A DNA stretch of 64,000 nt, from assembly GCF_030463565.1 (NCBI RefSeq), contig NC_134653.1, positions 27,837,150 to 27,901,149 of the forward strand, in the 5' to 3' direction. Below are positions 37,701 to 43,060 of this stretch, in pieces; position 1 is the first letter of the stretch, and each line of letters begins with the position of its first letter. The notes below the pieces were generated by a model. That model saw only the letters and a program-made list of their open reading frames with translations, was not told the DNA's origin and ran no database searches. The position numbers and the translations under genes were made by a program. The DNA comes from Pelecanus crispus. Taxonomy: Eukaryota > Chordata > Aves > Pelecaniformes > Pelecanidae.

Positions 37701-39851
37701 TGAATCAGTTAATCCACTGGATATTACTCAAATGTAAAATCTTAGGGTTAGTTGCATCAACTACAATTAATCATACTAGGCTATGAACTGGACTGTAGTT
37801 TTATACCCAAATCCTGCTATGGAGCTGGAAATTACTAGAAAGACAGTATCAGCATATGTCAAAAGGCAAGAGAACAGTCTACAGGAAAATTCTTGCAGAG
37901 GCTCTGATCTAAGAGACCCCAGGCATTTATTTTTAAGGTAACCAGAATTGATACAAACCATCATACGTTACCACAAAATAAAAAAAAACTGTCATGAAGT
38001 AAAAGTCTCTACCATACCCTAATGTACTGCTTACGCAAGATACACTTTCTCCTATATGACTGCATCGTTACAATTTTTTATTGGTATGTAAAATTACACA
38101 TATGTTGAGAATTTTTTTGGTGTACTGTACTTACTTGTGTAGTCACTGAGTGTGTACAAGATTGTGATAAGGTTATCTAAACAAGGCCAGTGATCAGGAT
38201 TACACCTGAGACCTTCTTCAAAAGCATGACGAGCCAAAGGTAGGCGGATTAGTTTTATTGCCACACGACCAATTTTATACCATAGGTTGACATCAGTAGA
38301 GTCTAGCATTACAGCCTACAAAGCATAACAAACACCATTATTCACATTTCAGACATGCAAATCCACTTGTCTACAGGGACTGGCACTGCTTTAGTTTTCA
38401 GCAGGGTCACTACTGATTTGGGGACTGAATGGTGGACCAGTTATATCACATATAATGTCAGAAAGTACACAGAATTCAGACATACATTCAAATGATGTAT
38501 GCTGAAAGGTGTACGTCTATATTTTGGCAAGTTTTTGCAAACATTGAGGCTCCAGTGTTTTACTTCAGCTATACTGTACCTCCAAATAAAACTCCATGGC
38601 TGTCTCTAAGTCATCCCGTTGTGCTGCCAGTTGTGCTAGGTTTTTATAGGTGGAATATTTTAACATCAAGCCTGGATGTTTCAGCCCTTCTTTCTCATCA
38701 CCAGAAAGAACTGCCTAGAAATGATAAAATAAATCCAACGCAGGCATTAGGAATTAGACAAGTAAAAAGAACAGCAAACAACTCGCCAATTGATGACACT
38801 GACATTTCTAATTAGCCAATAAGAAATTAAGTAATTCAAAATCTAATAAAAATAGTTTCTAGAGTTTCATTCTCTAAAGGTCACTGACCTCTCGCAGAAG
38901 ACGAATCTCAAGCAGCTCATGATAAGCTTTAGCAGACTCTTCAAATCGGTCATGTTTCTGAAGGTCCAAAGCTTTGTGGTACAAAGCAAAAGCTTCTGCT
39001 TCCTGTGGTTTAAAAAATTAGAACCTATTTTGCAGGGCAACTTTATTAAATATACTTATTACAATATCCTTATATTTATTATGAATATCAGTGGTTTCAC
39101 ACTTTTAATGCTTTCTGCTGTATAGCAGTCCAGATTCAGACTGTATAGCAGAACATTAGCCTTACTGACCTAATATAACTCATTTGAGTGAAGTTTTAGC
39201 TTGCTAAAGGAGGGTTCAAGAGATAAGACAATAACACAACTTTCTTAAACCCAAAAAATTATGGTTGAACAATCCCTGCAACAAGAGAGGACAAAAATCC
39301 CATCAAGACAAATCTTCATTACGAAAATTGTGGGTTTACTTACTTGAGCTTCTTTTGTCTGTGTCTTATGACTTTTGAAGGTACCTTCATAGTCATCTTC
39401 AATTGTGGAGCTTGCATTCAGCGCTGCGATTCGAATCTAGAATGACAATCAAGATACAACAAGAAATGTTACATCTGCATGTGTCCCAGTTTCCGTTGCA
39501 AAATGGATTTTTCTTATTTTTTTACTTTACTTGGTAAATGGACAATACTGAGGGATCTCTACATAAAGTTACAAGAACTGTAATGAATTTAGTCATCACT
39601 AATTGCAAATAATAAAATATCAAAACAATTCCACCCCCAAATCAGCTGAAAAAACAAAATTTCAAGTGTCTTGCAAGCAACAGCTTCACTTGAACAGATG
39701 TGTGCATTTCAGTGATTTTTTTTCAAATTCTTAAATTTACCAATAACTACAATCACTCCAAAAACAATGTTCTCATTATGCCAATTTATTCTTAGTTTAT
39801 TTCTCATCTCAATAAGCCATCTCAAAAACCATCTCAATAAGCCCTTACCAT
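4537..39851 (-). CDS. CABIN1: CABIN1, calcineurin-binding protein 1 (5' portion, spliced, coding exons 2-26)
   Basis: This is a large nuclear TPR scaffold. In the known family it is a subunit of the HIRA-UBN1-ASF1a histone H3.3 chaperone complex and binds calcineurin and MEF2. I assembled 25 coding exons on the minus strand, from the ATG at 39,851-39,849 down to 4,537. Every junction has GT/AG sites, every phase matches, and 4,108 coding nt give about 1,369 residues. The translation aligns along its length with my memory of human CABIN1 (about 2,220 residues). TPR-type helices lie at about residues 33-175, 620-653 and 1,055-1,140. A Ser/Thr/Pro linker covers about 285-363 and a basic, nuclear-signal-like stretch about 364-410. 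The C-terminal calcineurin- and MEF2-binding regions known for the family lie off the left edge. Identification is near certain; exact ends of a few exons are inferred from splice consensus. Confidence 0.97.
5281..5432 (-). CDS. CABIN1: CABIN1 exon 25 (residues 1260-1309)
   Basis: The 152 nt encode [39 protein letters not shown] and KNTPKVAEK. Acceptor is TTTCTAG and donor GTGAGT. Confidence 0.95.
6097..6357 (-). CDS. CABIN1: CABIN1 exon 24 (residues 1173-1259)
   Basis: Eighty-seven codons encode [39 protein letters not shown] and [15 protein letters not shown]. This helical segment ends the second TPR block. Acceptor is GATCACAG and donor GTAAAA. Confidence 0.96.
8507..8768 (-). CDS. CABIN1: CABIN1 exon 23 (residues 1085-1172, TPR 6)
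   Basis: The 262 nt encode [39 protein letters not shown] and [33 protein letters not shown] is the canonical TPR turn. Acceptor is TTGCATAG and donor GTGGGA. Confidence 0.96.
10697..10842 (-). CDS. CABIN1: CABIN1 exon 22 (residues 1037-1084, TPR 5)
   Basis: The 146 nt encode [39 protein letters not shown] and MHDICICPN. This is the fifth TPR of the family. Acceptor is ATTTTCAG and donor GTCAGT. Confidence 0.96.
11226..11432 (-). CDS. CABIN1: CABIN1 exon 21 (residues 968-1036)
   Basis: Sixty-nine codons encode [39 protein letters not shown] and [10 protein letters not shown]. The sequence is almost unchanged from my memory of human. Acceptor is CTTCAG and donor GTATAA. Confidence 0.95.
12683..12844 (-). 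CDS. CABIN1: CABIN1 exon 20 (residues 914-967)
   Basis: Fifty-four codons encode [37 protein letters not shown] and [11 protein letters not shown]. The upstream intron of about 9.4 kb holds the composite CR1. Acceptor is TTGTAG and donor GTAAGA. Confidence 0.95.
17460..17705 (+). pseudogene. CR1 ORF1 C-terminal remnant (esterase-like region)
   Basis: The open stretch includes [18 protein letters not shown] and [17 protein letters not shown], which match the C-terminal part of the SGNH/esterase-like domain of CR1 ORF1. The upstream half is absent, and the frame ends in a stop at 17,705, as in intact CR1 before ORF2. Confidence 0.8.
17780..18855 (+). pseudogene. CR1 ORF2 endonuclease remnant
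   Basis: The apurinic-type endonuclease is readable in pieces: [54 protein letters not shown], then GDFNLPD after a frame change near 18,160. A stop interrupts the frame near 17,839 and others follow. It breaks off at the nested insertion (YQYI, then continuing as NNKKK after 19,268). Confidence 0.88.
18858..19268 (+). mobile_element. Nested short CR1 3' fragment inserted in the larger CR1
   Basis: A 3'-end CR1 copy interrupts ORF2 between the codons of YQYI and NNKKK. It begins with the common internal sequence ACTACCTGAAAGGAGGTTG near 18,918 and ends with ATTCTATGATTCTATGATT at 19,250-19,268. Its left junction (about 18,858-18,917) contains three near-identical copies of the target string ACCAATACATTACAAC. 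Being nested, it is younger than its host. Confidence 0.9.
19269..19835 (+). pseudogene. CR1 ORF2 reverse transcriptase, N-terminal part only
   Basis: ORF2 resumes with [14 protein letters not shown], then [46 protein letters not shown] and [17 protein letters not shown]. These are the RT finger motifs. At about 19,835 the sequence jumps to the C-terminal region (QDLGVLVDS), so the catalytic aspartate motifs are deleted. Confidence 0.88.
19836..20500 (+). pseudogene. CR1 ORF2 C-terminal region and first 3' tail
   Basis: The segment reads [34 protein letters not shown] and [15 protein letters not shown], the standard CR1 ORF2 C terminus, with an in-frame stop at 20,108. It runs into the 3'UTR (CTGCCCAGAGAGGTGGTGGA and following) and the first, degraded tail. 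Confidence 0.88.
22145..22207 (+). mobile_element. Short CR1 3'-tail fragment beside CABIN1 exon 19
   Basis: The sequence around GGTCCCTTCCAACCAATTATTC at 22,180-22,200, followed by a degraded octamer, is the end of a CR1 element. It stops about 10 bp short of the exon 19 donor at 22,217. Confidence 0.75.
22218..22333 (-). CDS. CABIN1: CABIN1 exon 19 (residues 875-913)
   Basis: The 116 nt encode [33 protein letters not shown] and ALLKFY. Acceptor is TTCCAG and donor GTAAGT. The first part of this exon with its acceptor is duplicated in reverse orientation at 23,311-23,406, and a CR1 tail ends about 10 bp beyond its donor. Confidence 0.95.
22570..22729 (-). CDS. CABIN1: CABIN1 exon 18 (residues 822-874)
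   Basis: The 160 nt encode [29 protein letters not shown] and a glutamine run (CC, then six Gln, then N). I recall the human protein having HQQQLQN here, so the Gln run is longer in this bird. Acceptor is TTATTAG and donor GTGAGT. Confidence 0.95.
23289..23428. repeat. 22-bp direct repeats bracketing the inverted exon copy
   Basis: The 22-bp string containing CAATAAATAGAAGTCCTACA occurs at 23,289-23,310 and again, with one change (A to T), at 23,407-23,428. It exactly borders the 96-bp insert and therefore looks like a target-site duplication. Confidence 0.85.
23311..23406 (+). repeat. Inverted copy of CABIN1 exon 19 acceptor region
   Basis: These 96 bp are the reverse complement of about 22,296-22,391, at roughly 90% identity. 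They hold the intron end, the acceptor CTTTCTTCCAG and the first dozen codons of exon 19 (reading [12 protein letters not shown]) on the plus strand. The copy lies in the intron before exon 18, opposite to the gene, and is flanked by 22-bp direct repeats. Confidence 0.92.
24348..24584 (-). CDS. CABIN1: CABIN1 exon 17 (residues 743-821)
   Basis: Seventy-nine codons encode [37 protein letters not shown] and [10 protein letters not shown]. Acceptor is TCCCTAG and donor GTAACC. The intron that follows carries the inverted copy of exon 19. Confidence 0.95.
25694..25888 (-). CDS. CABIN1: CABIN1 exon 16 (residues 678-742)
   Basis: Sixty-five codons encode [38 protein letters not shown] and [13 protein letters not shown]. 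The helical [10 protein letters not shown] motif is TPR-like. Acceptor is TTTGCAG and donor GTTTGT. Confidence 0.95.
26649..26798 (-). CDS. CABIN1: CABIN1 exon 15 (residues 628-677, TPR 4)
   Basis: Fifty codons: [20 protein letters not shown] completes the fourth TPR, followed by [18 protein letters not shown]. The acceptor lies just downstream of a long T tract (26,818-26,845 on the other strand), which acts as its polypyrimidine tract. Donor is GTAAGA. Confidence 0.95.
28074..28261 (-). CDS. CABIN1: CABIN1 exon 14 (residues 565-627)
   Basis: The 188 nt encode [36 protein letters not shown] and [12 protein letters not shown]. The final helix begins the fourth TPR. Acceptor is TTTGCAG and donor GTTTGT. 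Confidence 0.95.
28506..28584 (-). CDS. CABIN1: CABIN1 exon 13 (residues 539-564)
   Basis: A short exon of 26 codons plus one base, [17 protein letters not shown] then LLTKGKSST. The acceptor is TCTGAAG rather than the usual CAG or TAG, which makes it a slightly weak site. Donor is GTGAGA. Confidence 0.92.
30175..30392 (-). CDS. CABIN1: CABIN1 exon 12 (residues 466-538)
   Basis: The 218 nt encode [17 protein letters not shown], then [19 protein letters not shown] and [16 protein letters not shown]. This is a strongly conserved helical block. Acceptor is TTTTTAG and donor GTAATG. Confidence 0.95.
30729..31908 (-). mobile_element. Solo LTR of an avian endogenous retrovirus (1,180 bp)
   Basis: The element starts TGTCTTGGGTTTGCGTGG and ends TCAAACCACCACA on the minus strand, giving the TG...CA ends of an LTR. 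It is flanked by a perfect 5-bp duplication, GCATA, at 30,724-30,728 and 31,909-31,913. No internal viral genes are present, so it is a recombined solo LTR. In minus orientation it has a TATA-like ATTTAAG near 31,722 and a polyadenylation signal AATAAA at 30,919-30,914. About eight imperfect repeats of about 50 bp fill 31,160-31,540. It lies in CABIN1 intron 11 in the sense direction. A 5-bp duplication fits ERVL-type elements, but class is not proved. Confidence 0.92.
31160..31545. repeat. Tandem array of about 50-bp units inside the LTR
   Basis: Units marked on the plus strand by TGCTCCAGCGTGGG-like starts occur near 31,162, 31,208, 31,254, 31,302, 31,351, 31,404, 31,458 and 31,498. Spacing is 40-54 bp. 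They diverge from each other, so the array is an old feature of this LTR family. Confidence 0.8.
31966..32102 (-). CDS. CABIN1: CABIN1 exon 11 (residues 420-465)
   Basis: The 137 nt encode an acidic segment, [18 protein letters not shown], followed by [11 protein letters not shown]. Acceptor is TCACACAG and donor GTAAGG. The solo LTR sits in the intron that follows. Confidence 0.95.
32549..32717 (-). CDS. CABIN1: CABIN1 exon 10 (residues 364-419, basic region)
   Basis: The 169 nt encode [17 protein letters not shown], then [20 protein letters not shown] and [13 protein letters not shown]. The basic clusters look like a nuclear localisation signal. The acceptor is preceded by an uninterrupted run of 18 C on the coding strand. 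Donor is GTACTG. Confidence 0.95.
32732..32749. repeat. G18/C18 homopolymer next to CABIN1 exon 10 acceptor
   Basis: Eighteen G on the plus strand are 18 C in the transcript, ending about 14 nt before the exon 10 acceptor TTTCCAG at 32,718. It forms most of the polypyrimidine tract. Confidence 0.95.
33788..34071 (-). CDS. CABIN1: CABIN1 exon 9 (residues 269-363, linker)
   Basis: The 284 nt begin with the conserved [18 protein letters not shown] and [15 protein letters not shown]. They then enter a Pro/Thr/Ser/Val-rich low-complexity linker that differs much more from human than the flanking exons. Two donors are close together (GTGAGC at 33,787 and GTACTT about 13 bases on). Only the first keeps frame with exon 10. 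Confidence 0.94.
35162..35311 (-). CDS. CABIN1: CABIN1 exon 8 (residues 219-268)
   Basis: The 150 nt finish the Cys codon and encode [15 protein letters not shown] to [28 protein letters not shown] is a charged helix conserved in the family. The donor is GTATGT, in phase 2. Confidence 0.94.
37069..37198 (-). CDS. CABIN1: CABIN1 exon 7 (residues 176-218)
   Basis: The 130 nt complete a split Thr codon and encode [18 protein letters not shown] to KDSLRMFLK, ending with TG of a Cys codon. Acceptor is CTCTGTCAG and donor GTGAAT. It continues the helical N-terminal TPR module. Confidence 0.94.
38135..38315 (-). CDS. CABIN1: CABIN1 exon 6 (residues 116-175, TPR 3)
   Basis: Sixty codons plus one base encode [16 protein letters not shown] to [12 protein letters not shown]. 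The motif [20 protein letters not shown] is the third TPR and is nearly identical to my memory of the human protein. Donor is GTAAGT; the exon ends in phase 1. Confidence 0.96.
38580..38714 (-). CDS. CABIN1: CABIN1 exon 5 (residues 71-115, TPR 2)
   Basis: The 45 codons run from [15 protein letters not shown] to ETAMEFYLE, containing [18 protein letters not shown], a clear TPR helix pair. Acceptor is TTTCTAG and donor GTACAG. The junctions are phase 0 on both sides. Confidence 0.95.
38889..39002 (-). CDS. CABIN1: CABIN1 exon 4 (residues 33-70, TPR 1)
   Basis: The 38 codons begin [14 protein letters not shown] and end [10 protein letters not shown]. The pattern of small and aromatic residues (A-x-x-L-Y-x-K-A-L, then F-E-E-S-A-K-A-Y) is the first tetratricopeptide repeat. 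Acceptor is ACCACAG and donor GTCAGT. Confidence 0.95.
39344..39436 (-). CDS. CABIN1: CABIN1 exon 3 (residues 2-32)
   Basis: The exon has 31 whole codons, beginning [15 protein letters not shown] and ending KTQTKEAQ, between acceptor CATTCTAG and donor GTAAGT. It encodes the conserved N-terminal leader before the first TPR. There is no in-frame ATG in or just upstream of it, which is why the start must lie in exon 2. Confidence 0.95.
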
Positions 39852-39894
39852 GTTCACAGCTATTCACACTTTCTCGAGGATTAGGAGCAAGGGC
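39849..39894 (-). CDS. CABIN1: CABIN1 exon 2: 5'UTR plus start codon
   Basis: This 46-nt exon follows an acceptor TTTGTGTTAG and ends in ATG directly before the donor GTAAGG, so the initiator codon is the last three bases. Four codons upstream there is an in-frame TGA, which rules out an extended N terminus. The base at -3 is A, a good Kozak context. Exon 3 continues with Ile-Arg-Ile-Ala-Ala-Leu, the conserved CABIN1 start. Only 39,849-39,851 is coding. Confidence 0.88.
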
Positions 39895-42747
39895 CTAACA
39901 CAAACAGGTCTGGAAAGCAAACAGGATTAGAATATTTATTCTGTCCATAAAGAAAGCATTCAGAAGTAAAGGACAGGCTGGGAATACTTTAATCAATAAC
40001 CAGTTAACTGTCCTATGTCACCACCACCCCATGCCAAGAGATAAATTGCCCTACACATAGGAACAATAACATTAAAGTGAATTTTAAGTACAGAGAATAA
40101 AATGCAATGTTAAGCACACTCATTACTTCAGGATGGCTTTCAAGACTCTAGTCCTGGCAGTGAGGCAGGGGTGGAGGTATTGGCAATGTAACTACAACTA
40201 TGTTATTCAGCTACTGTATAATATTTAATGAACATACATTATATATTGACAACATTACATGAATCCCTTTAATAACAAAAGCTAAAACCAAAAAAGCTTC
40301 TTTAATACTCTGAGATTTTATGAGTATGAATCATTATAGCTTATGTGTTTATCTTCAGTTACTTCAAAAAAAATTTATGGAAGTTTTCCTGCACTTCTTA
40401 TCTACAGCACAAACCAGAGTGCTCTCTCATGTCTCAAAACCACAGCACTTATGGGTATTTACAGAACAGGAAAGGGAAAAAAAAAAAAAAAAGGAAGGTT
40501 AACTGTGTCAGGTTGACTTTGCAGCAGGCCATAGTGGCTAGTCAACCCACTGCTCCAAATACTGTCTGCACCTGGAAATTCCTCTGATTAAAAACGTTTT
40601 CATTACTGCTATCCCTGCTAGAACAGAACCAGTGTTTATAACACAGTTGTCTTTTCTGAGTATGCTGACCAACTTCTACAGACCACCTCTAATGCAAAAG
40701 CAAGTTATAGCTACTGCACACACACTTAGATCTACTAATTTATGCAAACAAAAGAAAGTGAACTTTTACTAACTAGTATTTCTTCATTCTGAAGAAAGGA
40801 TACTAATATTTCCAGTCTTTTTACCACTGATAAAAAGGTTAAAGGGAACAATACATACTTATAATCTGTAAGTCATTTTTCCTCATAAGTAAACCCATCA
40901 TTTATGTTCTATTAACTGCTTGAAACATTATGTTAGTAAAGGCAAAAAACATGAGAGTTCTGTGCTGCTTTTTTAGAAAAGCTTCACTGCTACGTGATAA
41001 AACCTTCCCATCAACTCAAACAAAAAGATGACACATGCAAGCCAGGCTAAAAACAGTCTTTAATATTGGAGACCACATTAATAGAAGAGTAAGTCCAGAA
41101 TTAACCACAGCAGGAAGCCGTAGGAGTTTTGAACTATAAGCTGAATTAACTTGTACATCATCATGATTAATTCTGCATGTAGAAAAAATAATGCTTTGAC
41201 AAGAATTGCATTCACTCAGCAATGATATTTTGCTTGCCCATGCACCACTTACTTTCCTCGCTTGCAGCTAAATCAGACTGACAACTGCACAGCAATAAAG
41301 CATTTTTCTCTTTCACCAAATAAACATTAATAAAACCTCAAATCTCTTTCAAGACATGGATTCCTTGTCTACTTTGCATATGGAGAACACACATGTATAG
41401 AGATTAATGGTTATCTCTTTCAGAAATATTGAACGCCCCAGGTTTTGACAGACTGCAGATGCTTATAACATCTAAATAAATAAGATTGTATGATCCCAAA
41501 TCAATTACATATTTAAATTAAGTGGGTTTAAGTTCATTTACAAATATGCCTACATTCAGAAATATGCTTAAGTCTTCTGCTGAATCCACATCATCTTGCT
41601 CAAGGTGGCAGAGGAAGTCAACAGGAGAGACCACAGTCAAGAGTTTACTTTGGTGGTTAGACTGTCAGTGAAACTGCAACTACAGAAAAAGTGGGGAAAC
41701 AATTTTAATTCTAGTTTTTATTTATACAGAAAGTTTGTAATAAAGACTTAGCACCTCTCCTCTCTAGTGTTCACAAGTTGAGAGGGCATAACAAAACAGA
41801 ACAGTGTAATGCTTCTGAAAAACAGGACAAGAATATTGCCTCCACACAGCTTTCACAGTGGTGTGTCAGCCGGGGTGGGGTGGGGTGGGGTGGTTTTGTT
41901 CGGTGTTTTTTCTAAACCAGGCACTGTACATGGTTGCAAACCTAACTGTGGACCAAGTTACAACAGTGTCTTAACATCCAGGAATTAAGTATGTCACTAC
42001 AAGCACTTTCAAAGGAACATAGCTATATTAATTAGGTAGGAAAGAAATAATTGGTCTTTATAAAAAGTATGACAAACAGGTTTGATTTTTTTCAGTTACG
42101 AGAGTGTCTCAGCTATAAATCCGTGGCTATGACAGGTAAGCACATCCTCAAAAGGCAACAATACCTCTCTGAAGCCTTTTGCCTTCAAAATCTTATCTCC
42201 TTTTACCTTAGTAGTTTAAAACTTAAGTAAAAATTTCAAACGTCCCCAGAGCTCTGTTCCCAGAGCTTGTGTGATTCTCAACTTAAAAATAAGAAACAAA
42301 GGGAGTGACTTGGGCTTTCCTGGCTTTTGTTGTTGTTGCTACACTCAGTATCTGTACACTGCAAATACACATTTGTTTAAAACCACTTCACTGTTGTTTT
42401 GGTTTGGGTTTTTGTTTTTAACATTGCAAAGATCACCTCCGCCGCATTTTAGCAAAAGCCCTTTTTACCGAAATACGGTAACTTTCCGCAAAGAGGAGCG
42501 GGGACGCCTCTCGCGCTGCTTGCCAGGCTCCACTTCCCGGAGGGCGGCACAAAGGGCCGGGAGGAGGCGGGGGAGGGAGGCAGCCCACGTTTGCCTCTGA
42601 CCATGGCTCCGTGGAGGGGAGCAGGCGAGGCCCCGCCGCGTCGGGCCGGCCTCTCGCAGCCTCACCGGCGGGCTGCGCAGAGGCAGGGCCAAAGCCCCGG
42701 CAGCCCCTCAGGCCCCTCCGCGGGGCTGGGGCGGACGGGACACTCAC
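39895..42747 (-). other. CABIN1: CABIN1 intron 1
   Basis: The intron between the non-coding exon 1 and the start-codon exon contains the G-quadruplex tract at 41,872 and a polypurine stretch at about 40,470-40,498. No other exon or repeat was recognised. Confidence 0.65.
41872..41892 (+). repeat. (GGGGT)n tract with G-quadruplex potential, CABIN1 intron 1
   Basis: Four runs of GGGG separated by single T, followed by GG, form a textbook G-quadruplex motif on the CABIN1 template strand, about 0.86 kb past exon 1. Confidence 0.85.
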
Positions 42748-43060
42748 CTCGCAGGGCCGCCCCCGGGGTGCCGGCGCTGCTCCCGGCCGGCGGGGCGCGG
42801 CCGCCGCGGGGCTCCCGGAGCTGCTCCCTCGGGCGAGCGGCGACTCCCCGGAGACGCGGCCTCAGCGGCGGCAACCTCCTCCGAGCCCCCGGAGCCCTGC
42901 GCCCCAGTAAAGAGCTTGCTCATTGGCCGAGCAGCCGTTCCTTAGACAGCCAATCGAAACGCTGGGGACAAGGAGGTGGGGAGGGGCGGGCGGCGCCGCA
43001 GGTAGAGCTGGGGCTGAGGCGGCCCAGGACCTCTCCCTGCGCGGCGTCTGCGTGCAGAAA
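42430..43060 (-). promoter_or_regulatory. CABIN1: CABIN1 CpG-rich promoter region with two CCAAT boxes
   Basis: A block dense in CG dinucleotides surrounds exon 1. It holds ATTGG at 42,922-42,926 and CCAAT at 42,950-42,954, opposite in orientation and 28 bp apart, as in NF-Y-driven TATA-less promoters. No TATA box is evident. Function is inferred from position and composition. Confidence 0.7.
42748..42850 (-). other. CABIN1: CABIN1 exon 1, non-coding (5' end estimated)
   Basis: A canonical donor on the minus strand (CTGCGAG, then GTGAGTG) ends a putative leader exon at 42,748 inside the CpG-rich region. It precedes exon 2 by about 2.85 kb. The 5' end is not visible in the sequence; 42,850 is a guess from two CCAAT boxes at 42,922-42,954. 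No ATG in frame with exon 3 is usable here, so the exon is taken as untranslated. Confidence 0.5.

Larger units (their letters stand above)
22730..39343 (-). other. CABIN1: Remaining CABIN1 introns between exons 18 and 3
   Basis: Apart from the inverted exon copy and the solo LTR, the introns longer than 300 bp (22,730-24,347, 24,585-25,693, 25,889-26,648, 26,799-28,073, 28,585-30,174, 32,103-32,548, 32,718-33,787, 34,072-35,161, 35,312-37,068, 37,199-38,134) show only AT-rich unique sequence. Low-complexity T/G tracts occur near 29,900-29,950, 34,920-34,935, 35,360-35,395 and 36,685-36,735. Confidence 0.7.

Noticed and set aside
42596-42604. ATG followed by GTCAGA near 42,600 (minus) as the CABIN1 start
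   Set aside because: It could supply ATG before exon 3, but the donor is poor. The exon at 39,849-39,894 has a better donor, an acceptor, an in-frame upstream stop and a good Kozak context.
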